Shown here: piece after piece, positions 8,293 to 16,782 of the stretch
Numbering within the stretch: the first letter of the stretch is position 1
Layout: each line of letters begins with the position of its first letter
NCBI GenBank assembly: GCA_902555065.1
Contig: CACDQQ010000003.1
Coordinates: 1-64,000, forward strand
Direction of reading: 5' to 3'
DNA: 64,000 bases
Source of the DNA: an uncultured Pelagibacteraceae bacterium
GTDB lineage: Bacteria; Pseudomonadota; Alphaproteobacteria; Pelagibacterales; Pelagibacteraceae
The notes under the pieces: generated by a model
Database searches by the model: none
What the model was told of the DNA's origin: nothing
Seen by the model: only the letters and a program-made list of their open reading frames with translations
Program-made: the position numbers and the translations under genes

Positions 8293-9478
8293 ATGAAATC
8301 TAAGAAAAAGATAGTTCTTGCCTATTCTGGCGGTCTGGACACATCAATCATATTAAAATGGTTACAGGAAAATTATGATGCAGAAGTAATTTGTTATACT
8401 GCAGACATTGGTCAAGAAATAGATAGAAATAAAATTTTCAGAAACGCAAAAAAAACTTGGTGTAAAAAATATTATTATTCAAGATCTAAAAGATATTTTT
8501 GTAAAAGATTATGTTTATCCAATGATTAGGGGCCATGCAATATATGAGGGTGTTTATTTGCTTGGGACCTCAATTGCTAGACCTTTAATAGCCAAAGATC
8601 AAATTAGAATTGCTAAAAAATTTAAAGCCTATGCTGTGTCTCATGGATCAACAGGAAAAGGAAATGATCAAGTAAGGTTTGAATTAGGTTATCATTATTT
8701 TGGTCCTAAAATAAAAATTATTGCGCCTTGGAGAATTTGGAAGCTGAAATCTAGATCAGATCTAATTAATTATGCAAAAAAAAATAAAATTGAAATACCT
8801 AAAGACAAGAAAGGAGCGCCACCTTTTTCAGTAGACGATAATATTTTTCATACATCAACAGAAGGAAAGTTTTTAGAAAATCCAAAAAACTCTGCACCTG
8901 ACTTTATCTTTCAAAGAACGGTATCTCCAGAAAAAGCACCTAATAAATCTTCAATTGTAAAAATAGACTTTAAAGGTGGAGACCCGATTGCAGTGAATGG
9001 GAAAAAATTATCTCCATCTAAATTGCTTGGAAAATTAAACGACATAGCTGGAAAAAATGCTGTTGGAAGAGTTGATCTAGTAGAAAATAGATTTATCGGT
9101 ATTAAATCAAGAGGTGTATACGAAACACCAGGCGGAACTTTATTAATGCATGCTCATAGGGCCATAGAGTCTGTTACACTTGACAAAGATACAATGCATA
9201 AGAAAGAGAAAGTTATGCCTAGGTATGCGGAACTTATTTACAATGGATATTGGTTTTCTAAAGAGAGATTTAAAATACAAAGAATTGTAGATCTTAAGAG
9301 AACTAAAGTTAATGGATCAGTTAAATTGAGGTTATATAAAGGGAATGTTATTATTCATTCGAGAATAACTAAAAGTTCAGCTTATTCTATGAAAAAAGTT
9401 TCATTTGAGGAAAATAAAACTTTTAATAAATCAAATGTTGAAAGATTTATTAATTTTCACAAGAAAAAATTAAAATAA
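8293..9478 (+). pseudogene. argG: Argininosuccinate synthase argG, frameshifted in an A8 run
   Basis: Two adjoining reading frames together make one argininosuccinate synthase. Frame 1 (from 8293) carries the ATP-pyrophosphatase motif YSGGLDTS (residues 11-18) and breaks down after RNAKK. The second frame resumes as [11 protein letters not shown] and continues through GHAIYEGVYLLGTSIARP and VRFELGYHYFGP to 9478. An eight-A run at 8448-8455 sits at the junction; with seven A the frame is continuous and gives about 394 aa, the normal length. Either an indel error in the read/assembly or a true mutation. The enzyme ligates citrulline and aspartate in arginine synthesis, so loss would be unexpected. 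Confidence 0.9.
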
Positions 9479-9484
9479 AATATC

Positions 9485-10627
9485 ATGAATTTTGAACCAA
9501 GTCGGGCGCAAGCCACTAATAAACTAGATAATTTTGTTGAAAATAATCTTTCTGAATATTCAAGATTGAGAAATTTTGATTTTGGTCCAGATAAAAGATC
9601 AAATATATCTTGTATTTCTCCATATATATCTCATGGAATATTAAATGAGTTAGAAGTTATAGATAAAGCCTTAAAGAAATTTTCATTTTCTAAAAATGAA
9701 AAATTTATTCAGGAGGTTTTGTGGCGTACTTATTGGAAAGGATGGTTAGAATTAAGACCTAATGTATGGACAGATTATATAATAGAACTAAAAATTATAA
9801 GAGAAAAATACAAAGATAGTAAAGATTATTTAAATGCCATTGATGGAAATACAAATATAGAATGTTTTAATGAATGGGTTAAAGAATTAAAAGAATTTAA
9901 TTACCTTCATAATCATACAAGAATGTGGTTTGCCAGTATCTGGATTTTTACTTTAAATTTACCTTGGCAATTAGGAGCTGAATTTTTTATGAAGCATCTC
10001 TATGATGGAGATGCAGCATCTAATACATTAGGATGGAGATGGGTTGCTGGGATACAAACACAAGGTAAGCATTATTTGGCAAGTGAATGGAATATAAAAA
10101 AATTTACTAATAACAGATTTAATAACATTAATTTAAATGAGAATGCGCCACCTAAAGTTAGCAAGAAAATATACAAGGCTGTCTTAAAAGATTTTAGTAA
10201 TCCAGTAAGTTTGGATGAGCAAAATTTAATTATTTTTGATAATAATCTTTCTTTTGAGTTGACTGATTTCAAAGACCATAAATTTAAAAAGATTTATTTA
10301 GTTAATAATAATAACGACAGTAGAAATATTAAACTTAGTGAAAAAACAGTGAAATTTAAGACTAATTTAATTCAAGATCAAAAAAGAAGGTTGGATGAAA
10401 AATCTTTGGATTGTGGAGTTATTGATATTGGTAAGCTTAAAACAATTGAGAATAGTTATTTTTTATATCCTTGTGTTGGAGAAAACTTAGATTTTTTAAC
10501 TTCTCAAGGAATAAATAATATAAAATTTCTTTATCGTAATTTAGACCGGAGTTCTTGGAAATATTGCAATAAAGGTTTTTTTAATTTCAAAAAGTATATA
10601 CCAACTATAATTAAAGAATTTTTTTAA
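9485..10627 (+). CDS. Photolyase/cryptochrome-superfamily protein with an N-terminal FAD-binding domain
   Basis: 380 aa. Residues about 5-215 match the FAD-binding helical domain of photolyases: PSRAQATNKLDNF, SPYISHGI, EVLWRTYWKGW, NHTRMWFASIW (about 143-153), YDGDAASNTLGWRWVAG (about 173-189) and a terminal KKFTNNRF. The N-terminal alpha/beta antenna domain that normally precedes it is absent: the domain starts at residue 5. Residues about 235-380 are a separate alpha/beta-looking domain (NLIIFDNNLSF, KKIYLVNNN, CGVIDIGKL) that I do not recognise. It may be a DNA-repair photolyase relative or a flavin photosensor. It follows argG by 6 bp. Confidence 0.75.
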   Translation: MNFEPSRAQATNKLDNFVENNLSEYSRLRNFDFGPDKRSNISCISPYISHGILNELEVIDKALKKFSFSKNEKFIQEVLWRTYWKGWLELRPNVWTDYIIELKIIREKYKDSKDYLNAIDGNTNIECFNEWVKELKEFNYLHNHTRMWFASIWIFTLNLPWQLGAEFFMKHLYDGDAASNTLGWRWVAGIQTQGKHYLASEWNIKKFTNNRFNNINLNENAPPKVSKKIYKAVLKDFSNPVSLDEQNLIIFDNNLSFELTDFKDHKFKKIYLVNNNNDSRNIKLSEKTVKFKTNLIQDQKRRLDEKSLDCGVIDIGKLKTIENSYFLYPCVGENLDFLTSQGINNIKFLYRNLDRSSWKYCNKGFFNFKKYIPTIIKEFF

Positions 10628-10668
10628 AGAACTATTGTAAATTATCAAAATTATGAGATAACAATAAT

Positions 10669-10899
10669 ATGAATAACCCGCAAGTTCTTGAAATTATTGA
10701 AAATCTTAAAGGCAGAAGGAATTACGAAGATAAGAAAGCTTCAAAATTAGGTTTCAACTCTCTTTACGCATACATTGAAAATAAAATATTAAAAGAGAAA
10801 GAAGCTGAAGCAGCAAAAATTCTTGAACAATCAGCAGCTAGGGAAGAAGTAATTGAAGAAAAAAAATCAGAGAAAAAGACAAGTTGTTCTTGTTGTTAA
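10669..10899 (+). CDS. Small hypothetical protein ending in CSCC
   Basis: A 76-aa charged, soluble protein, mostly alpha-helical by composition, with a Glu/Lys/Ala-rich coiled stretch (about 43-70) and a Cys-rich end, TSCSCC. Not a family I recognise. The compositional contrast between the helical body and the Cys tail suggests a metal- or redox-linked terminus, but this is speculation. Its stop is 1 bp from the convergent beta-helix gene. Confidence 0.55.
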   Translation: MNNPQVLEIIENLKGRRNYEDKKASKLGFNSLYAYIENKILKEKEAEAAKILEQSAAREEVIEEKKSEKKTSCSCC

Positions 10900-10900
10900 T

Positions 10901-12289
10901 CTATTTTAGCTGGACACCTTCAGCATCAATACCATCAAACAACTGAGAATTAACAATTTTTATAATACCAGATCCAACATCTTCTTGCACTGCCTCTAAT
11001 CCAGTTTTATCACTATCATCATTGGTGTTTGTAATTGTACTTTCAATAAACGCTCTCACATCACCTACACCTTCCTCTTCAAGCACAATTCCTTTACCAC
11101 CATTTTTTACAGCAATTACACCATCAATACTTGCTATAACTGAACCATCATCTTCTTCAGAATTTTTAAAACCATCGTCTGTGTTATTTATAGAAATAGT
11201 GTTGTTGATAGTTAAAAATATATCACCATTATTTGCTTCATCAAAATCTAAACCTTCGTCTAAATTTCCATTTATAAATGAGTTATTAATGGTAACAACT
11301 AAATTTCCGGGACCAGCTTCATCAATATCAAAACCATCATCTAAATCTATGCCAAATTCAAATTCTTTAACAAAACCAGAGTCATACAAATCAACTTCTC
11401 TCTCAAAACATCTATCATCTGGGGTACCCTTAATCTTTCCAGGTATACTGTCTTCTTTTCTCACATTATCATCAAATTCACCTTCATCTTGTTTGGGCAT
11501 AAATGGTTTTAAAAGTTTTGGATCACAATATGCTCCATTTAAAACAAAAGATGAATTATTTACTGTAGCATTAACATTTCCAGCATTACCTTCATCTAAC
11601 TCAACTCCATCCGCACCAACAAGAGTAAACAGAGAGTTACTTGCTTTGAAATCGATATCACCAATGCCTCTTTCATCAATCCTAAATCCATCCGCATCAA
11701 ATCTTCCATTTCCTACATTACTAATTGTTAAATTATCAACTACAACTTTAATGGAAGCATCTGAACCTTCTCCCCCACCGCCTTGTCCACCACCACAGTC
11801 ATCGGCTAGACTGCAGTCAGAAATATGAATTCCATGACTGGCAACATCGTTAACAGAAACGTTATTTAAAATTACATTTACTAAACCTTTTTGGTCGTCT
11901 CTAACATCTACAAATATACCTTTGCCCCATCCTCCTTTTTTAATACTAAATCCACCTACTCCATAAAAATTTAAATTAGATATTGTAAGGTCAGCACCAT
12001 TTGAAATAAAGAGGAGTGTTTGATTTTGGGTAGTTTTAATAGACTGTCCTGACCCTACTATATCTAGGGGTTGTAGTCCTGTATATTCTAAAGTTGAATT
12101 AATAATTATTTCATCTTCAGTTGTAATTAATATTTTTGATGATTCTTTACTTTTAGATGCCTTTAAAAGTGCATGCCTTAGACTTTCAGGACCAGAATCT
12201 TTTGAATTTTTGACATTAAATGTTTTTGCTAGAGATTGTGAACTGTTGAAAAGTATTAATAATAGAATTAGTACTAAATTTCTTTGCAT
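10901..12289 (-). CDS. Secreted acidic right-handed beta-helix repeat protein
   Basis: 462 aa with a signal peptide (1-21, cut near SLA). The rest reads as a parallel beta-helix: an N-terminal pectate-lyase-like entry (ESLRHALLKASK, about 35-46) and then 27-residue units, each of form D-G-hydrophobic-x-hydrophobic-D/E-E-x3-G-D/N with an NN-S/T turn (about 121-147, 198-251, 316-423, 425-453). Two loop insertions interrupt the ladder, each with two Cys (159/165 and 255/294), fit for disulfides. Asp/Glu are strongly enriched, which suggests Ca2+ binding or an acidic surface. No catalytic motif is seen; it could be an adhesin or polysaccharide-binding protein. Confidence 0.7.
   Translation of the reverse strand: MQRNLVLILLLILFNSSQSLAKTFNVKNSKDSGPESLRHALLKASKSKESSKILITTEDEIIINSTLEYTGLQPLDIVGSGQSIKTTQNQTLLFISNGADLTISNLNFYGVGGFSIKKGGWGKGIFVDVRDDQKGLVNVILNNVSVNDVASHGIHISDCSLADDCGGGQGGGGEGSDASIKVVVDNLTISNVGNGRFDADGFRIDERGIGDIDFKASNSLFTLVGADGVELDEGNAGNVNATVNNSSFVLNGAYCDPKLLKPFMPKQDEGEFDDNVRKEDSIPGKIKGTPDDRCFEREVDLYDSGFVKEFEFGIDLDDGFDIDEAGPGNLVVTINNSFINGNLDEGLDFDEANNGDIFLTINNTISINNTDDGFKNSEEDDGSVIASIDGVIAVKNGGKGIVLEEEGVGDVRAFIESTITNTNDDSDKTGLEAVQEDVGSGIIKIVNSQLFDGIDAEGVQLK
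10931..11929 (-). repeat. 27-residue (81-bp period) coding repeats in the beta-helix gene
   Basis: Units at residues 121-147, 198-224, 225-251, 316-342, 343-369, 370-396 and 397-423 are each exactly 27 residues, with a looser last unit at about 425-453. They share the pattern DDGF-hydrophobic-DEAGxGN-V-TINNS. The repeats are degenerate at DNA level, so they are old rather than recent tandem copies. Confidence 0.75.
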
Positions 12290-12359
12290 GAAAAATTTAT
12301 AATTTAAATAAGATACAAAATTATTTCAGAAAGATTAAATAATTATTAAAATTAAATTC

Positions 12360-12488
12360 TTAGTTGTTCTTTGAACATTTCTTAGAACAATATTTCACTT
12401 TATCCCAGTTTAATTTCCATTTTTTTCTCCAAGTAAAAGGTCTCTTACATACAGGGCAAATTTTTGTGGGTAAATTTTCTTTTCTCAC
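12360..12488 (-). CDS. DUF2256 zinc-ribbon-like small protein
   Basis: A 42-aa protein from a GTG start (complement of 12486-12488). It shows the complete DUF2256 pattern: ENLPTKICPVC, RPFTWRKKW, KYCSKKC, with four cysteines in two CxxC/CxxxC-type pairs fit to hold one zinc. The GTG overlaps the TAG stop of the upstream photolyase-related gene (TAGTG), so it should be translated by re-initiation. DUF2256 proteins are often encoded beside, or fused to, photolyase/cryptochrome-related proteins, which supports the assignment and suggests a joint role. Confidence 0.85.
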   Translation of the reverse strand: MRKENLPTKICPVCKRPFTWRKKWKLNWDKVKYCSKKCSKNN

Positions 12489-13978
12489 TATGCAGTATTT
12501 TGTTTAATAAATTTTTCTGCCTCAGCTAAAATTAATTTTTTTCTATCAGGTTTCATTTTATCGAAAATTCTAACCATCATAGAAAGTCTGGGATTTTTTA
12601 AAAAGAAGGCTCTATTTCTATTTATGAATCTCCAATAAAGACCATCCATGGTATTGCACCATTCTCCTTTTTTAAAATCCATCATTTTCATGAAATAAGC
12701 GGAGCCGCAAATATATGGTTTTGTTGCAAATATTCCCCCATCACTGAAAAGCCCCATTCCATAAACATTCGGGACCATTACCCAGTCAGAGGAATCCACA
12801 AACATTTCCATAAACCATTTGTAAACATATGTTGGCTTAACTTCACATAAATTCATTATGTTTGATAAGATCATTAACCTTTCAATATGATGTGACCAAC
12901 CATAATTCAATGCATTTTTAATAGCATAATCTAAAGGTGGTAATCCTGTTGTTCCTTCGTACCATGAGTTTTTCATTTTTCTATTTTGTTTAAAAAAATT
13001 TCTAGTTTCCATTTCTTTTGAATAGCTTTGATATATTCCCCTCATAAATTCTCTCCATCCGATTACTTGACGAATATAACCTTCTAAGGAATTTAATCTT
13101 ATTTTATTTTTGTTGTGAAAATCTAAAACTTTTTTAATGATAAATTCTGGAGTGATAAGACCTAAATTGATGTAAGGACTTAAAGCACTATGAAATAATA
13201 TATTGTCTTTCTGATCAACTGCATCTTCATAATCCCCAAATAAATTTGATTTCTCTTTAATAAAAAAATTTAATAATTTAATTACATCATCATATTCCGT
13301 AGCAAACCAAAAATCTTTCGTATTACCTGGGTGACTTTTAAAGTTTTTATCAATTAAAATTTTTAGTTTTTTCGTATGAACAGTCTCAGTAATTTTAGGA
13401 AATTTGGGTATAGATATATTTTTTGGAAGTTTATTTCGATTTTCTTCGTCAAAACTCCATTTGCCTCCTTCTGGATTACCATCTTTTTTCATGAGTATAT
13501 CCAAATCTCTTCTAGTATCTTTATAAAAAACTGCCATAAAAGGTTTTTTTGATTTTGATAAATAGTTTTTAAATTTTTCTCTAGAATTTAAAAACATTGG
13601 TGTTTGAATAATATTCCATTTAATTTTTTCCCTTTTTAAAAAATTGTTAATTTTATTTTCAAAAAACTTATCCTCAATTTCGAAACTTGAAATTTCTTTA
13701 ATTTTTTTTGCTTTAATTATTTTTTTTAATTTTTCTGTGTAATCCAGCTTGAAAGGTTTATCCTCGATCGAAGAATATTCTAATTTAAATTTATTTTTTT
13801 TTAGTCTATCTGCGTGAGATCGCATGCAAGATAAGAACAATAATATCTTTTGTTTATGATGCTTTTCGTACGTACAGAGCTGATAATCTTCAGCCATAAA
13901 GAAAAAGTGGTCTTTTCTGTACTTTTCTAGATATTTCTCTGAGAAAAGCTGATTTCCAAGTAGAAAAAATAATTTCAT
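12488..13978 (-). CDS. Photolyase-related protein (DPRP / FeS-BCP-like cryptochrome family)
   Basis: 496 aa. The N-terminal Rossmann-type domain (LFFLLGNQL, MAEDYQLCTYEKHHKQK) and C-terminal FAD domain (YIRQVIGWREFMRG about 301-314, HHIERLMIL about 363-371, VPNVYGMGLFSDGG about 402-415, MDGLYWRF about 444-451) match the deoxyribodipyrimidine photolyase-related family that includes bacterial (6-4) photolyases. Characterised members bind a 4Fe-4S cluster through four Cys. Here only Cys378, Cys424 and Cys441 are near the site, and the usual DYCxxC stretch reads DFKKGEW, so the cluster is probably absent or altered. It is coupled to the DUF2256 gene by a one-base overlap. Confidence 0.85.
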   Translation of the reverse strand: MKLFFLLGNQLFSEKYLEKYRKDHFFFMAEDYQLCTYEKHHKQKILLFLSCMRSHADRLKKNKFKLEYSSIEDKPFKLDYTEKLKKIIKAKKIKEISSFEIEDKFFENKINNFLKREKIKWNIIQTPMFLNSREKFKNYLSKSKKPFMAVFYKDTRRDLDILMKKDGNPEGGKWSFDEENRNKLPKNISIPKFPKITETVHTKKLKILIDKNFKSHPGNTKDFWFATEYDDVIKLLNFFIKEKSNLFGDYEDAVDQKDNILFHSALSPYINLGLITPEFIIKKVLDFHNKNKIRLNSLEGYIRQVIGWREFMRGIYQSYSKEMETRNFFKQNRKMKNSWYEGTTGLPPLDYAIKNALNYGWSHHIERLMILSNIMNLCEVKPTYVYKWFMEMFVDSSDWVMVPNVYGMGLFSDGGIFATKPYICGSAYFMKMMDFKKGEWCNTMDGLYWRFINRNRAFFLKNPRLSMMVRIFDKMKPDRKKLILAEAEKFIKQNTA

Positions 13979-14005
13979 TAACTATATATAACTTTTTAAA
14001 AATTT

Positions 14006-14716
14006 ATGTCAGAAAAATATTTAGTAGTAGGTGCGACAGGATCTATCGGATCTAATTTAGCCGAACAGTTATACGCAGCCGGGAAAGAAGTACATTTAAT
14101 CGGTAGGGATGAAGAAAGAACAAAATCTTTGTCTGAAAAACTAAATTGTAAATATACAGTCTCTGATGTTTTAGAAAATGGTTTTGTTGAAAAGATTAAG
14201 TCCGAAATAGATGATATCAAAGGTATAGCTTATTGTGTTGGTTCAATTGATTTAAAGCCTTTGAGAATGGTTTCAGAAAAAGATTTTACAAAATGTATGA
14301 AACTAAATTTATATTCTGCAGTAGATTTAATTAAAGGTTATCAAGAAAGTTTAAAAAAAAATAAAGGATCGATTGTTTTGTTTTCAACTGTTGCTGCTCA
14401 AAGGGGTTTTACAAATCATGCAATTATAGCTTCAACTAAAGCAGCTGTTGAAGGATTAACTGTTTCTTTAGCAGCAGAATTTGCTCCTAATATAAGAGTA
14501 AATTGCATTGCTCCAAGTTTAACTAATTCAAAAATTGCAGAGCCAATGCTTAAAAATAAAGTTTTAGCTGATGGTATAGCAAAAGCCCATCCATTAAAAA
14601 GACTTGGAGAAGGTAAAGACTCGGCTTCGCTTGCAAAATTTCTAATAACTGAAGACAGTTCTTGGGTTACAGGACAAATTATTGCTGTCGATGGTGGTAG
14701 ATCAAAACTTTCATAG
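14006..14716 (+). CDS. SDR-family oxidoreductase lacking the catalytic Tyr
   Basis: 236 aa with a Rossmann-fold nucleotide site GATGSIGSNL (residues 9-18), an Asn/Gly-type CVGSI strand and the C-terminal VTGQIIAVDGGRS of classical short-chain dehydrogenases. The active-site Ser (FSTVAA, Ser127) and Lys145 are in place, but the Tyr four residues before Lys is Ile141 (AIIASTKAA). Catalysis by the standard Tyr mechanism is therefore doubtful. It lies between a divergent photolyase-related gene (27 bp) and a sugar dehydrogenase gene 1 bp downstream. Confidence 0.85.
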   Translation: MSEKYLVVGATGSIGSNLAEQLYAAGKEVHLIGRDEERTKSLSEKLNCKYTVSDVLENGFVEKIKSEIDDIKGIAYCVGSIDLKPLRMVSEKDFTKCMKLNLYSAVDLIKGYQESLKKNKGSIVLFSTVAAQRGFTNHAIIASTKAAVEGLTVSLAAEFAPNIRVNCIAPSLTNSKIAEPMLKNKVLADGIAKAHPLKRLGEGKDSASLAKFLITEDSSWVTGQIIAVDGGRSKLS

Positions 14717-14717
14717 A

Positions 14718-15782
14718 GTGAAGAAATTATTATTTCTTTTATCATTAATTCTATTCTCAACTAATTCATTTAGTAAAAATTTTAATTTTAATAAAATTAT
14801 TGAATTAGAAGCACCTTGGGGTTCGTCGTTCGTTAATGAAAATGAAATGATTGTTACCGAGAAAGGTGGAAAAATTAAATTTGTAAACATTTCTACAAGA
14901 GAGATAAATGAAATTGATCATAACTTAAATTTTGTAGAATATGGACAGGGAGGACTATTGGATATTCTGTATCATGAAGATTACATTTACATCTCATACA
15001 CAGAAAATAGAAATAATTGGAAGACTAGTACTTCAATTGCACGTGCAAAATTTAATAAAAACAAATTAAATTTTAAAAATATTTTTCAAGCCAATCCACC
15101 AATTGACTCGCCTTATCATTTTGGTTCAAGACTTGCAATTAAAGACAACTATTTATTTGCTTCTGCAGGTGAAAGAGGCGGGGGAATGATTGCTCAAGAT
15201 GGAAATAAACATCCAGGAAGTATAATTAGAATTTATCTAGATGGTGGCATTCCAAAAGACAATCCTCGTTTTGAGGGGAAATCAGACTGGCTACCTGAAA
15301 TATATCAAATTGGTGTAAGAAATCCTCAAGGTTTAGCTTTATCACCTTTTGATGGAAAAATTTATATGAGTAATCATGGTGCAAAAGGAGGCGATTGGTT
15401 TGGTGAAGCAAAGAAAGGTGAAAATTATGGTTGGAAAATTCTTGGATGGGGTGGCACAAATTATTCAGGTATACCAATAGGGCCAAAATGGAAACCTGGC
15501 TTTACAAAAGCCATTCAATATTGGGTTCCATCAATAGCCACAAGTGCAATCACAATTTATAAAGGTAATGAATTTAAAGATTGGAATGGTCATGCATTAA
15601 TTACTTCTCTTAAAGATAAGTCTTTAAGAAAATTAGAGTTTAATGATTTATCAAACGTAAAAGAGGAAATAATATTTAAAGATAAAATTGGAAGAATCAG
15701 AGACATACAAATTCATCCTATAAATGGTAAACTATATTTTTTAAATCAAGATGGATTGTGGTTGATGGAAAATTCTAGTTAG
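14718..15782 (+). CDS. PQQ-type glucose/sorbosone dehydrogenase-like protein
   Basis: 354 aa from the GTG at 14718. This start puts a clean signal peptide (VKKLLFLLSLILFSTNSFS) at the N-terminus; an upstream in-frame ATG inside the SDR gene would spoil it. The six-bladed propeller shows family signatures: GQGGLLDILYH, GSRLAIKDNYLFASAGERG, YQIGVRNPQGLALSPFDGK, MSNHGAKGGDW and GENYGWKILGWG. Homologues (soluble glucose dehydrogenase, YliI/Asd) oxidise aldose sugars in the periplasm with PQQ. No PQQ synthesis gene is in view. Cofactor and substrate are unproven. Confidence 0.85.
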   Translation: MKKLLFLLSLILFSTNSFSKNFNFNKIIELEAPWGSSFVNENEMIVTEKGGKIKFVNISTREINEIDHNLNFVEYGQGGLLDILYHEDYIYISYTENRNNWKTSTSIARAKFNKNKLNFKNIFQANPPIDSPYHFGSRLAIKDNYLFASAGERGGGMIAQDGNKHPGSIIRIYLDGGIPKDNPRFEGKSDWLPEIYQIGVRNPQGLALSPFDGKIYMSNHGAKGGDWFGEAKKGENYGWKILGWGGTNYSGIPIGPKWKPGFTKAIQYWVPSIATSAITIYKGNEFKDWNGHALITSLKDKSLRKLEFNDLSNVKEEIIFKDKIGRIRDIQIHPINGKLYFLNQDGLWLMENSS

Positions 15783-16776
15783 TATCAAAAAGCTCTTTAA
15801 ATAATTTAAATTCACCAATTTTAAAAATAATTGCATCATCTTTTTTAAATCCAAATTTTTCTGCATTTTGCTTAAACCTTAAAGGGGGCTCTAATATTGG
15901 TTCAAGTGATAAGACAAAAGTTCCCCAATGCATTCCAATTACTTTTTTACTTTTTAAATCTTTAGCAAGTCCAAGGGCTTCTTCAGGGTTAGTGTGGTAA
16001 GCAGAAGAATCTTTAATTGAAGCCATAGGATAAAAATTATATGCGCCAATGTTAATAAATGTTAAATCAATTGGACCATACTTATCTCCCAATTCTTTAT
16101 ATATTTTTCCAACACCAGTATCACATGAAAATAATATTTTTTTTCCTTTGTATTCAATCAAATAGCTGCCCCATAAAGTTTTGTTAGTATCCGTTAAACT
16201 CCTTTTTGACCAGTGGACTGATGGCAAAAAAGTAATATTTAAATTCTGATTTATTCTTATTTGATCATACCAATCCATTTCATTTACATCTTTAAATCTA
16301 TTAATTTTAAAATATTTTTTTAGTCCTAAAGGTAACAGAACTTTAGATTCTTTATAAGGAAATCTCATTATTGTTTTCATATCTTGATGATCGTAGTGAT
16401 TGTGAGTTAGTAGAAAAATATCTGTTCTTGGTATCTCATTAAGTTTTAATGCTGGTTCGGTAAATCTCTTTGGCCCAAAAAATAAAGGTCCTGCATTTTT
16501 TGAAAAAACTGGATCTGTTATTATTGTTATTCCCCCTAATTTTAATAAAAATGTTGCATGACCTATCCACGCTACATAATCTTCTTTTTGGAAATTATTT
16601 AAATCCAATAAAACTTTTTCTTTTTTAATGATATTACTTTCAGGAAAAGTCATATCTAATTTTTTTTTTTCTTGGTTAAAGACCTTAAACGACCAATTGA
16701 AATTCATATCAATCACCTTTGATCCTTCAGGATTACGAAATGTGCCATTTGCTAAATGATGATATTTTTTTTTCAT
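15775..16776 (-). CDS. MBL-fold metallohydrolase, NAPE-PLD-like
   Basis: 333 aa. The metal site THNHYDHQD gives His125, His127, Asp129 and His130, preceded by WIGHATFLLKLGG and ITDPVFS. Later motifs VHWSKRSLTD, FSCDTGVG and GMHWGTF supply the remaining ligands and match the N-acyl-phosphatidylethanolamine phospholipase D / RomA-like subgroup of zinc hydrolases. It may act on membrane phospholipids or their derivatives; the substrate is not known. The 3' end overlaps the convergent sugar dehydrogenase gene by 8 bp. Confidence 0.87.
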   Translation of the reverse strand: MKKKYHHLANGTFRNPEGSKVIDMNFNWSFKVFNQEKKKLDMTFPESNIIKKEKVLLDLNNFQKEDYVAWIGHATFLLKLGGITIITDPVFSKNAGPLFFGPKRFTEPALKLNEIPRTDIFLLTHNHYDHQDMKTIMRFPYKESKVLLPLGLKKYFKINRFKDVNEMDWYDQIRINQNLNITFLPSVHWSKRSLTDTNKTLWGSYLIEYKGKKILFSCDTGVGKIYKELGDKYGPIDLTFINIGAYNFYPMASIKDSSAYHTNPEEALGLAKDLKSKKVIGMHWGTFVLSLEPILEPPLRFKQNAEKFGFKKDDAIIFKIGEFKLFKELFDTN

Positions 16777-16782
16777 ATCCGA

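Noticed and set aside
11022-11828. 268-aa open frame on the plus strand, Ser/Pro-rich
   Set aside because: It is exactly antisense to the repetitive beta-helix gene; its Ser/Pro pattern mirrors the Asp/Glu/Gly codons of that gene.
14682-14717. Upstream ATG for the sugar dehydrogenase
   Set aside because: Lies within the SDR gene and adds 12 residues before an otherwise clean signal peptide.
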